This document shows positions 17,264 through 24,757 of a DNA stretch of 64,000 nt, one piece after another. Positions within the stretch are counted from its first letter, which is position 1, and the number at the start of each line of letters is the position of its first letter. Origin of the DNA: SpSt-539 sp964549445 (GTDB lineage: Bacteria > Planctomycetota > Phycisphaerae > UBA1845 > UTPLA1); assembly GCA_964549445.1 (NCBI GenBank), contig CAZJVS010000004.1, positions 62,001 to 126,000 on the forward strand. Reading direction: 5' to 3'. The notes under the pieces are model-generated. The model did not search any database. It saw only the letters and a list, made by a program, of their open reading frames with translations, and was not told where the DNA came from. The position numbers and the translations under genes were made by a program.

Positions 17264-17935
17264 CTATCCCCTACCGCGCCATAGCAAGTATCCCGCCGCC
17301 AGCGCCATCAGCGCGCCGCTGCACGGCTCAGGCGTTCTCAACTCATAGGCCAACTGGCCGAGGCCACCAACAAGTCGGTATGGGGTATCGATTGGAAATC
17401 GCACCGCAAATTCGCCGCCAGTGTTCGACGCTTCCCATCGAAACCGCGAAGTCTGGTCACCGAACTGGGCGATTTCCAACCAGTATGCGACTCCGGTTTG
17501 AGGGGCGAGACAACTCGATAATTCAGCCGTGTACCTGTACTCCGGCGGCCCCGGACCTGTCGCGATGGAGAATCCCGTCGCTTGGCGAAGCGGATTCACA
17601 ATGACGAAATTGTCAAGCACTTGACCAGGCAGGCCGCCTGCGTCCTCCATGAACCGGATCCGCATTGTTTCGGTCGTTGGAGCGGGCTCGGGGACTTGGT
17701 CGAGCGAGCTGCCATATGCGCCCCACCAGAGAATCCTGCACACAGGCAAATCCGTATTCAAAATGAACTTATCCGCCACGAGTTGACCGCTTGGTAAACC
17801 AGACTCAGTGTGATTGAGCGTGTCAGCATCCCATGCCCACGTCCGCCCAGGCGCTTGTCGGTGCAACAGCGTGTCGGCCCGAGCCGCGGTAGCGCATAGC
17901 AAGACGAACGCAGCGCCGACGAATAAGCGCTTCAT
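17264..17935 (-). CDS. PEP-CTERM sorted secreted protein, copy 1
   Basis: A 223-residue exported protein with a signal peptide (LFVGAAFVLLCATAARA) and a C-terminal PEP-CTERM signal: TPEP, then hydrophobic SGALMALAAGYLLW and RGRG at the very end. PEP-CTERM tails are processed by exosortase and accompany exopolysaccharide production. The body is beta-rich with paired Cys and resembles the next protein upstream (shared DTLLHRQAP opening, GLPGQVLDN, YRYTAEL, ELRTPEP). GGAGGAA lies 6 bases before the ATG, and the start overlaps the stop of the paralogue by four bases (ATGA), so translation is coupled. Function unknown. Confidence 0.8.
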   Translation of the reverse strand: MKRLFVGAAFVLLCATAARADTLLHRQAPGRTWAWDADTLNHTESGLPSGQLVADKFILNTDLPVCRILWWGAYGSSLDQVPEPAPTTETMRIRFMEDAGGLPGQVLDNFVIVNPLRQATGFSIATGPGPPEYRYTAELSSCLAPQTGVAYWLEIAQFGDQTSRFRWEASNTGGEFAVRFPIDTPYRLVGGLGQLAYELRTPEPCSGALMALAAGYLLWRGRG

Positions 17936-18648
17936 GGCAAGTTCCTCCGTCGCAAGTGCCGTGCCTTCGCGCAGACCCCCGCCCTGCGAGGTATCACTGC
18001 AACGCCCAAAACCAGCAGCGCGCCGCTACCGGGCTCAGGCGTTCTAATCTCATAGGCCATTTGCGTCGGATTCGCACTCAAGTGCCATGGCGCACCAATT
18101 GGAAACTGATTCGCGAACTCACCTCCGCTGGAGTTCTCCCATCGAAAGACGCTTTCCAAATCACCGACCTGCGCGACCTCGATCCAGTAATTCGTATTGG
18201 CCGTAAGATTCCAGCACGTCGGCAATTCATCCTGATATCGGTATTCCTTTCGCCGTGGAAACTCGTTCACGAGGAAGCCGGTTGCGATACGCGGTGGATC
18301 GATAAAGAACGCCTCATCAAGCACGTCGCCGGGCAATCCTGCGGACTCGCCGTACAGTCTCACGCGAATCGTTTCCGACAGCGGGGGGGCGGGGTCGGTA
18401 GGGGCGAACGAGGTACCATAGAACGACCAAAACACAATTCGGCACGCCGCCGACGTGGGTTGTGCGAGTGAAAACCGATCGGCCGTCAGTGCGCTCGTCG
18501 GCTGCCCGAAGTCGTCGTTATACGCCGTGTCGGACGAAATCCCGAATCCGCGACTTGGCGCTTGGCGGTGCAACAGCGTGTCGGCCTTGACAGTTGGCGT
18601 CAGAATGGCCGTTGCGACGAACGAGATTCCCCAGATCGAGCGTATCAT
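17932..18648 (-). CDS. PEP-CTERM sorted secreted protein, copy 2
   Basis: A 238-residue paralogue of the downstream protein, first in the pair. It has a signal peptide (ISFVATAILTPTVKA), the same DTLLHRQAP opening, the AGLPGDVLDE and EYRYQDEL segments and a TPEPGSGALLVLGVAVIPRR sorting tail. Here about 14 extra residues (ending RHLRRRNLP) follow the arginines, whereas PEP-CTERM signals normally end there; the extra codons contain the ribosome-binding site of the next gene. The hydrophobic stretch is also short. The tail may impair sorting or reflect a lost stop codon. GAGGA precedes the ATG. Confidence 0.78.
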   Translation of the reverse strand: MIRSIWGISFVATAILTPTVKADTLLHRQAPSRGFGISSDTAYNDDFGQPTSALTADRFSLAQPTSAACRIVFWSFYGTSFAPTDPAPPLSETIRVRLYGESAGLPGDVLDEAFFIDPPRIATGFLVNEFPRRKEYRYQDELPTCWNLTANTNYWIEVAQVGDLESVFRWENSSGGEFANQFPIGAPWHLSANPTQMAYEIRTPEPGSGALLVLGVAVIPRRAGVCAKARHLRRRNLP

Positions 18649-19553
18649 GACGAATCCTCACTCCGCCCCGATCTCCGTAAGCTGTCATTGTGTCCGATGA
18701 AACGATCGGGGCGGCGGACCGCTCTATTCTATTGCTCTGTTTACTCGCAAGTCCGGTGCCAATGCGTCCGGAAATCGATTCCGAGTTCCGGCATGCGTAA
18801 CCCCGTTTTCCGTTGCCCGCGAATCAACCCTTTGCAGAAGAACCCGCAACGACAGCGGAATCGTCCGCCCATCCCCCCTCGCGCTTGCCCCTTTCTCCCG
18901 CACCCTCCAGTCATGTCCAAACGCACGAAGCCCTCAGTCCTGCGGAACGCTGGCCACTCTTTACTACAGATAGCGCGAGGGCGTGTACCCCTCGCACGAA
19001 CAATCGAAAAAGCCGCACGGCTTCTGCCGTCGACCGGTCCCTGGGCCTGTCGAAGGGTGCCCCGCGCGGCCATGGAGAGATTCTGCGCACACGGAAAATG
19101 ATGGCGACGACCGTTTCGACTGAAATCACGACATGAATTGTCCGGCTTTCTATCGTCTTCTATCGTCTTCTATCGTCAAGAAAAGAAGTCGCGCGCCGCA
19201 AACCCGCGAACGGATGACAGTGAACTCGTGACTGAAAACCGACCGCCAGGACCCGCGTCCCATCAAATCCCGGCGCGTCCCAGCGGAAAACAAAGGGGAA
19301 CGTCAAAATGGGCCCGCAACCACGCGCAGCCGATTATGAACCTCGACTTCGCAGTCTCGCGCGATCTTACCTCAATACCCCAATGAATTCGCGAATTCTC
19401 ACCGTTCTTACTTTTGAGCCCCCGTCCGGCTCCAACCCGTCCGGCCCGTGCGCCTTCCGGCGCGTTCTTTCGGGTTTTTGCACGTTTACGTATTCGCGCG
19501 AAATCGAGCGCCCCCCGTCATCGGGCTGTCTCGGGTTTTCTTGGCACCGCGTC
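18649..19553. other. Long non-coding interval
   Basis: About 900 bp with no gene I can support: short frames on both strands have no protein-like composition or start signals. It includes a 10-bp tandem repeat (19148-19177) and must hold the promoter of the PEP-CTERM pair near 18660-18760. Confidence 0.4.
19148..19177. repeat. Three copies of a 10-bp repeat (ttctatcgtc)
   Basis: Three exact head-to-tail copies of ttctatcgtc in non-coding DNA. A simple slippage repeat; no function apparent. Confidence 0.8.
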
Positions 19554-20507
19554 TCAAAACCGAAACAACCGGCTCACGCTCGTCCGCTTGTGAATGCTCC
19601 GAATCGCCTCGGCAAACAACCCCGCCGACGACAGCACGCGAATCCGCCGCCCCAGCTCCCGCTTCTCATGCTCCAGCGTATCGGTGACAACCAGCTCGCG
19701 AATCGGCGACGCATCAATCCGCCGCGCCGAATCCGCCCCCAGGACGGCGTGTGTCACCCCCGCATACACCGACTTCGCCCCCTCGGCCATCAACCGCTCC
19801 GCCGTCGCAATCAGCGTCCCGCCCGTCGTCACGAAATCATCCACGATCAGCGCGTTCATCCCCGCCACCCGCCCGATGAGCCGCTCGACCCGTGCCTTCT
19901 CATCGTGCCCCGATCGCACCTTCTCCGCGATCACCGTCTTCGCCCCCAGCGCCCGCGCATAGTGCCGCGCCATCTCCCCAAAGCCGACGTCCGGCGCGAC
20001 CACCACCCAGTCACCCCGCGCCACCCGCGGCCGATAGTGCTTCACGATCAAGCTGAGCCCGTAGAGGTGGTCGACCGGCGCCCGAAAGAACCCCTGAATC
20101 TGCGGCGCATGCAAATCCATCGTCACGATCCGGCTGACCCCAACCGCCTCGAGACAATCCGCGCAAACTCGCGCCCGGATCGAAACCCTCGGCTCATCTT
20201 TCTTGTCCCCCTTGCCGTACGAGAAGAACGGAATCACGGCCGTGATGCTCGCCGCCGACGCTCGCCGAAACGCATCGACGTAAAACAGCAACTCCATGAA
20301 CCGATCGTTCACCGGCCGGCTCAGGGTCTGCACCAGGAAGACATCCTTGCCGCGCACGTTGTCGCTGACGCGCACAAACGTGTTTCCGTCGGAGAATTGC
20401 AGCGTCTCGCACCGGCCCGGGCGAAGCCCCAGCCGTCGGCAGATTGCCGCCGTCAGATGCGGACTGCCGCTCCCGCCAAACACCACAAGATTGTCTGCCT
20501 TCGCCAT
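19554..20507 (-). CDS. prs: Ribose-phosphate pyrophosphokinase (PRPP synthetase)
   Basis: A 317-residue cytoplasmic enzyme making PRPP from ribose 5-phosphate and ATP, the precursor for purine, pyrimidine, His, Trp and NAD synthesis. Visible motifs: FSDGNTFVRV substrate loop, SYGKGDKKDEPR flexible loop, the signature VTMDLHAPQIQGFF, catalytic KVR region, and the PRPP-binding loop IVDDFVTTGGT (canonical DDxxxTGGT). Length is typical (about 310-320). ATG 20507 is preferred: GGGAG lies 6 bases upstream and the protein then opens as MAKADNLVVFGGSGSP. The longer frame from 20564 lacks these. It diverges from rfbA. Confidence 0.9.
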   Translation of the reverse strand: MAKADNLVVFGGSGSPHLTAAICRRLGLRPGRCETLQFSDGNTFVRVSDNVRGKDVFLVQTLSRPVNDRFMELLFYVDAFRRASAASITAVIPFFSYGKGDKKDEPRVSIRARVCADCLEAVGVSRIVTMDLHAPQIQGFFRAPVDHLYGLSLIVKHYRPRVARGDWVVVAPDVGFGEMARHYARALGAKTVIAEKVRSGHDEKARVERLIGRVAGMNALIVDDFVTTGGTLIATAERLMAEGAKSVYAGVTHAVLGADSARRIDASPIRELVVTDTLEHEKRELGRRIRVLSSAGLFAEAIRSIHKRTSVSRLFRF

Positions 20508-20600
20508 CTCAACTCCCACCGTGTCGTCGAGTGTCGCGCCGCGATGATATCGGGCACTCTGCAATTGAAAAGCATGCGCCCGACCGCCATAATCGCCCCG

Positions 20601-21317
20601 ATGAAGGGTGTCATTCTCGCCGGCGGCACGGGCTCGCGGCTAATGCCGCTGACCAAGGTCACCAACAAGCACCTGCTGCCCATCGGCCGCAAGCCGATGA
20701 TCTACTACCCCCTCGAAAAGCTCCGCGACGCCGGCCTCGTCGAGGTCCTCGTCGTCACCGGCGTCGAGCACATGGGCGACGTCGTCAGTCTCCTCGGCTC
20801 CGGCCGCGAGTTCGGCGTCCGCATGACCTACAAGGTGCAGGACGAAGCAGGGGGGATCGCCCAGGCCCTCGGCCTCGCCGAAAACTTCGCCGGTGGCGAA
20901 AAGCTCGCGGTCATCCTCGGCGACAACATCTTTCAGGACGACCTCGCCCCGCACGTGAAACAGTTCGACCAGCAGCCCAAGGGCGCCCGTGTCCTGCTCA
21001 AGGAAGTTCCCGACCCGCACCGCTTCGGCGTCGCCGAAATACAGGGCGATCGGGTCGTGTCCATCGAGGAAAAGCCCAAGCAGCCCAAGAGTCGCTTCGC
21101 CGTCACCGGCATCTACTTCTACGATCGCCAGGTCTTCGACATCATCCGCCGCCAAAAGCCCTCCGGACGCGGCGAAATGGAAATCACCGACGTCAACAAC
21201 GCCTACCTCAGCGCGGGCGAGTTGACGTTCGGCCACTTCAAGGGCTGGTGGAGCGACGCCGGTACCTTCGAGTCGCTCGCCCACGTCCAGCAACTTGTCG
21301 GTGGAGCAAACGCATGA
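20601..21317 (+). CDS. rfbA: Glucose-1-phosphate nucleotidylyltransferase (short RfbA type)
   Basis: A 238-residue cytoplasmic enzyme that activates glucose 1-phosphate, most likely with dTTP to dTDP-glucose. The N-terminal signature GVILAGGTGSRLMPLT and following NKHLLPI, the GDNIF metal motif and the EEKPKQPKS and TGIYFYD segments identify the family. It is about 50 residues shorter than E. coli RfbA, matching the short form found in many other bacteria and archaea. Its stop overlaps the start of rfbB (ATGA), so the two form a translationally coupled pair making dTDP-4-keto-6-deoxyglucose for surface polysaccharide. Nucleotide preference cannot be proved from sequence. Confidence 0.88.
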   Translation: MKGVILAGGTGSRLMPLTKVTNKHLLPIGRKPMIYYPLEKLRDAGLVEVLVVTGVEHMGDVVSLLGSGREFGVRMTYKVQDEAGGIAQALGLAENFAGGEKLAVILGDNIFQDDLAPHVKQFDQQPKGARVLLKEVPDPHRFGVAEIQGDRVVSIEEKPKQPKSRFAVTGIYFYDRQVFDIIRRQKPSGRGEMEITDVNNAYLSAGELTFGHFKGWWSDAGTFESLAHVQQLVGGANA

Positions 21318-22348
21318 AGCCCGACGAATTCGTCCCGCAGCGCGTGCTGATCACCGGCGGAGCCGGCTTCATCGGCTCGAATCTGGTCGAATACGTCCTC
21401 GACACGGCCCCGCAGGCGCACGTCGTCAACCTCGACGCCCTGACCTACGCCGGAAACCTCGGCAACCTGGTCAGCGTGGCCGACAACCCGCGCTACAAGT
21501 TCGTCCACGGCGACATCCGCGACGCGGCGCTGGTCGACCGCGTCATCGCCGAAAACCACATCGACGCCGTCATGCACCTCGCCGCCGAGAGCCATGTCGA
21601 CCGCTCAATCGACGGCCCGGCCGTCTTCGTCGAAACCAACATCGTCGGCACCCTCAACCTGCTCCGCGCCGCCCGCACCGCCGGCGTCAAGCGCTTCCTG
21701 CAAGTCAGCACCGACGAGGTCTACGGCTCCCTCGGGCCCACCGGCAAGTTCTCCGAAGTCACGCCGCTCGACCCGCATTCGCCCTACAGCGCGTCGAAAG
21801 CAGCCGCCGACCATCTCGCCGCCGCCTGGTGGCACACCTATCAGTACCCGACGCTGATCACGCGCTGCTCAAACAACTACGGCCCGTACCAGTTCCCCGA
21901 AAAGATGCTGCCGCTGATGATCAACAACGCCCGTCACGACAAGCCGCTGCCCGTATACGGCGACGGCCTCAACGTCCGCGACTGGCTCTACGTCCGCGAC
22001 CACTGCAGCGCCCTCTGGACCGTCCTGACGCGCGGAAAGCCCGGCGAGGTCTACAACATCGGCGGCGACAGCGAGCGTACCAACTTCGAAGTCGTCCGCA
22101 CCATGCTCAAACTGATGGGCAAGCCCGAAAGCCTGATCTCGTTCGTCAAAGACCGCCCCGGCCACGACCGCCGCTACGCCATCGACGCGACGAAGATCCG
22201 CACACAGCTCGGCTGGAAGCCCTCACTGAGCTTCGACGACGGCCTGAAGAAGACGCTCACTTGGTACGAGGACAACCGCGCCTGGCTCGACCAGATCGTC
22301 TCGGGCAGCTATCGACACTACTACGAAAAGATGTACGCCGGCCGTTGA
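21314..22348 (+). CDS. rfbB: dTDP-glucose 4,6-dehydratase
   Basis: A 344-residue NAD-dependent short-chain dehydrogenase/reductase that converts dTDP-glucose to dTDP-4-keto-6-deoxyglucose. Seen: the Rossmann motif VLITGGAGFIGSNLVEYVL, the HLAAESHVDRSI signature, the STDEVYGSLG catalytic segment with the D-E pair specific to this dehydratase, the YSASKAAADHL YxxxK motif and the NNYGPYQFPEKMLPLMI substrate region. Length and order fit RmlB. It is coupled to rfbA by a 4-bp overlap. Its last 28 bases overlap the convergent HD-GYP gene. The rmlC and rmlD genes of the rhamnose pathway are not nearby. Confidence 0.95.
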   Translation: MKPDEFVPQRVLITGGAGFIGSNLVEYVLDTAPQAHVVNLDALTYAGNLGNLVSVADNPRYKFVHGDIRDAALVDRVIAENHIDAVMHLAAESHVDRSIDGPAVFVETNIVGTLNLLRAARTAGVKRFLQVSTDEVYGSLGPTGKFSEVTPLDPHSPYSASKAAADHLAAAWWHTYQYPTLITRCSNNYGPYQFPEKMLPLMINNARHDKPLPVYGDGLNVRDWLYVRDHCSALWTVLTRGKPGEVYNIGGDSERTNFEVVRTMLKLMGKPESLISFVKDRPGHDRRYAIDATKIRTQLGWKPSLSFDDGLKKTLTWYEDNRAWLDQIVSGSYRHYYEKMYAGR

Positions 22349-23034
22349 AGCCCGTTACTCGGCTGGACGTCGTGAACCGACTCCGCCATGAATTGCTGTT
22401 CGACATCGAGAAACGCCGCGACCACGCGCGGATCAAACTGTCGCCCCCACGATCCCACGATGATCCGCCGCGCCTCGAAGTGCGACATCGCCGGCTTGTA
22501 AGTTCGTCGCATCCGCAGCGCGTCATACACATCGGCCAGCGCCACAATCCGCGCCGCCAGCGGGATCGCATCGCCCGCCAGTCCCTGCGGATACCCGCCG
22601 CCGTCAAACCACTCATGATGCGAAGCCGCGATGTCGAGCGCCATCGAAAGAAATGTCGCCGACGGAGTCACGGCAATCACGCCCCGGATGAATTCCGCGC
22701 CGATGCGGCAGTGCGTCCGCATGAGTGCGATCTCGCCCGGCGAAAGTCGCCCCGGTTTGAGCAGCACACTGTCCGGGATGCCGATTTTTCCGAGGTCGTG
22801 CAGCGGCGTCGCCCGATCAAGGTCCGCCAGATACGCCTCATCGATCACGCGAGCGAACTCGGGCTGACGCCGCATTGCCTCCGCTAGCAATCGGCAATAC
22901 CGCCGCACTTGGTCGATGTGGTCGCCGCTGCCATGATCGCGGCTCGCCGCCAACGCATGCAGCGCCGTGTCGACCGATCGCTCTCCGGCCGCGCTGAGAA
23001 TCAACGCATCGAATCGATTTCCGACCGCGCCCAT
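22321..23034 (-). CDS. HD-GYP domain protein (probable c-di-GMP phosphodiesterase)
   Basis: A 237-residue protein made almost entirely of an HD-GYP domain. Metal-ligand motifs are present: GDHIDQ, the HD pair in LHDLGKIGIPD, HCRIGAEFI, and the HH-E-W-FDGGGYPQGL signature followed by IPLAARIVALADVYDAL. Such domains hydrolyse cyclic di-GMP and so lower sessility and polysaccharide signals. There is no receiver or membrane domain here; the N-terminal 30 residues are unassigned. GGGAGG is 4 bases before ATG 23034. It lies next to sugar-nucleotide genes whose products c-di-GMP often controls, but that link is inference. Confidence 0.85.
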   Translation of the reverse strand: MGAVGNRFDALILSAAGERSVDTALHALAASRDHGSGDHIDQVRRYCRLLAEAMRRQPEFARVIDEAYLADLDRATPLHDLGKIGIPDSVLLKPGRLSPGEIALMRTHCRIGAEFIRGVIAVTPSATFLSMALDIAASHHEWFDGGGYPQGLAGDAIPLAARIVALADVYDALRMRRTYKPAMSHFEARRIIVGSWGRQFDPRVVAAFLDVEQQFMAESVHDVQPSNGLQRPAYIFS

Positions 23035-23171
23035 GCCGCCTCCCGCTCGACCGCGGCGCTAGGCCATGCGGTCTCGTGCCGGATTCATCGGAGTTCCGGC
23101 CGGGCGACATGATCGAACGATTCGCTCGCGCCGCCGCCCGGTTACCGGCCGTGGACGCATGCACGCCGATC

Positions 23172-24692
23172 TCAATCCCCGAATCGAATCCCCTGCGCGA
23201 GCGGCAACTCGCTCGAATAGTTGACCGTGTTCGTCTGGCGTCGCATGTAGAGCTTCCACGAATCGCTGCCGCTCTCGCGCCCGCCGCCGGTCTCCTTCTC
23301 TCCCCCGAACGCGCCGCCGATTTCCGCCCCGCTGGTTCCGATATTGACGTTCGCGATCCCGCAATCGCTCCCGGTCGCCGAGACAAAAATCTCCGCCTCA
23401 CGGACATCGTTCGTAAAGATCGCCGAACTGAGACCCTGCGGAACGCCGTTGTGCAGTGCAATCGCTTCGTCGAGCGTGCGATAAGTCATCACGTACAAAA
23501 TCGGCGCAAACGTCTCGTCCTGAACGATCTTCATCTCGTTCCGCGCCCGCGCGATGCACGGCGACACATAGCGCCCGCCGGGATGCTTCTCGCCGCTCAA
23601 TCGCTCGCCGCCGCACAGAACCTGTCCGCCTTGTTCGCGGATCGCCTTCACCGCGTTCATCATCGTTTCAACCGCGTCATCGTCAATCAGCGGCCCCATC
23701 AGCGTTCCGGAATCGAGCGGATTGCCGATCCTCACCTGCCTGTAGGCCGCCAACAGCCGCTCTGTCACGCTCTTTTCAATCGATTCGTGCACGATCAGCC
23801 GCCGCGTCGACGTGCATCTCTGTCCGGCCGTGCCGACGGCCCCAAACACGATCGCCCGGATCGCCAGGTCCAGATTGGCACTCGACGCGACAATGATCGC
23901 ATTGTTACCACCGAGTTCGAGCAGACTGCGCCCGAGCCGCTTGGAAACGGCCTCTCCCACGCGTCGCCCCATCGAACACGACCCCGTCGCGGAAACCAGC
24001 GGCACGCGGCGGTCATTGATCAACTGCTCGCCGACCGTCCGCCCGGGCCCGATCACCAGACTGAAAATCGCCGGATCGACTCCTGTCTCGCGACACACCC
24101 GTTCGGCGATCTTCGTGCATGCCACCGCCGTCAGCGGCGTAAGACTCGATGGTTTCCAGACCGTGCTGTCGCCGCAAACGGCCGCAATCGCCGAGTTCCA
24201 CGCCCACACCGCCACCGGAAAATTGAACGCCGAGATCACGCCCACCACGCCAAGCGGATGCCACTGCTCCATCATGCGATGCTTCGGCCGCTCAGATGCG
24301 AGCGTCAGCCCGTAGAGCTGCCGCGACAGCCCGACCGCGAAGTCGCAGATGTCGATCATCTCCTGGACTTCCCCCTCGCTCTCCGCCCGGATCTTTCCGT
24401 TCTCAAGCGTCACAAGTTCGCCGAGGTCCTTCTTGACCTCGCGTAGCGCGTTACCCAGCCGCCGCACCATCTCGCCGCGAACCGGCGCCGGTACGCTCCT
24501 CCAAGATAGAAACGCCTCATGCGCGCGTGTGACGATCCGCTCGTAGTCCGCCGGCGTGCACTGCTTGACCTGTGCGATCGGCTTGCCGTCGATCGGCGAA
24601 TCGCTCGTCAGCAGCTCCCCGCCGCCCAGCCATTCATCGCAAAAACCGCCCGGACTGACGCCTTCGATTTGAAGTCGACGCAGCAGACTCAT
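23172..24692 (-). CDS. Aldehyde dehydrogenase, ALDH7 (alpha-aminoadipic semialdehyde) type
   Basis: A 506-residue NAD(P)-dependent aldehyde dehydrogenase. The Cys nucleophile is residue 293 in GTAGQRCTSTRRL; the general-base Glu is in SLLELGGNNAIIV; the cofactor-binding VWKPSSLTP and GNPLDSGTLMGPLI segments are intact. The ending IGTSGAEIGGAFGGEKETGGGRESGSDSWK and the NVNIG context are characteristic of the ALDH7/antiquitin branch, which oxidises alpha-aminoadipic semialdehyde in lysine breakdown or betaine aldehyde and similar substrates. GAGGAAA lies before the ATG. No lysine-pathway neighbours are present, so the physiological substrate is uncertain. Confidence 0.88.
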   Translation of the reverse strand: MSLLRRLQIEGVSPGGFCDEWLGGGELLTSDSPIDGKPIAQVKQCTPADYERIVTRAHEAFLSWRSVPAPVRGEMVRRLGNALREVKKDLGELVTLENGKIRAESEGEVQEMIDICDFAVGLSRQLYGLTLASERPKHRMMEQWHPLGVVGVISAFNFPVAVWAWNSAIAAVCGDSTVWKPSSLTPLTAVACTKIAERVCRETGVDPAIFSLVIGPGRTVGEQLINDRRVPLVSATGSCSMGRRVGEAVSKRLGRSLLELGGNNAIIVASSANLDLAIRAIVFGAVGTAGQRCTSTRRLIVHESIEKSVTERLLAAYRQVRIGNPLDSGTLMGPLIDDDAVETMMNAVKAIREQGGQVLCGGERLSGEKHPGGRYVSPCIARARNEMKIVQDETFAPILYVMTYRTLDEAIALHNGVPQGLSSAIFTNDVREAEIFVSATGSDCGIANVNIGTSGAEIGGAFGGEKETGGGRESGSDSWKLYMRRQTNTVNYSSELPLAQGIRFGD

Positions 24693-24757
24693 CGAGATTT
24701 CCTCGTTACGAGAACGCTCAAAATCAAACTCCGATTATACCGTCGGATCGACGGGTT

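Noticed and set aside
18741..19073. Minus-strand 110-codon frame in the long gap
   Set aside because: No start signal, Arg/Gly-rich, no recognisable domain.
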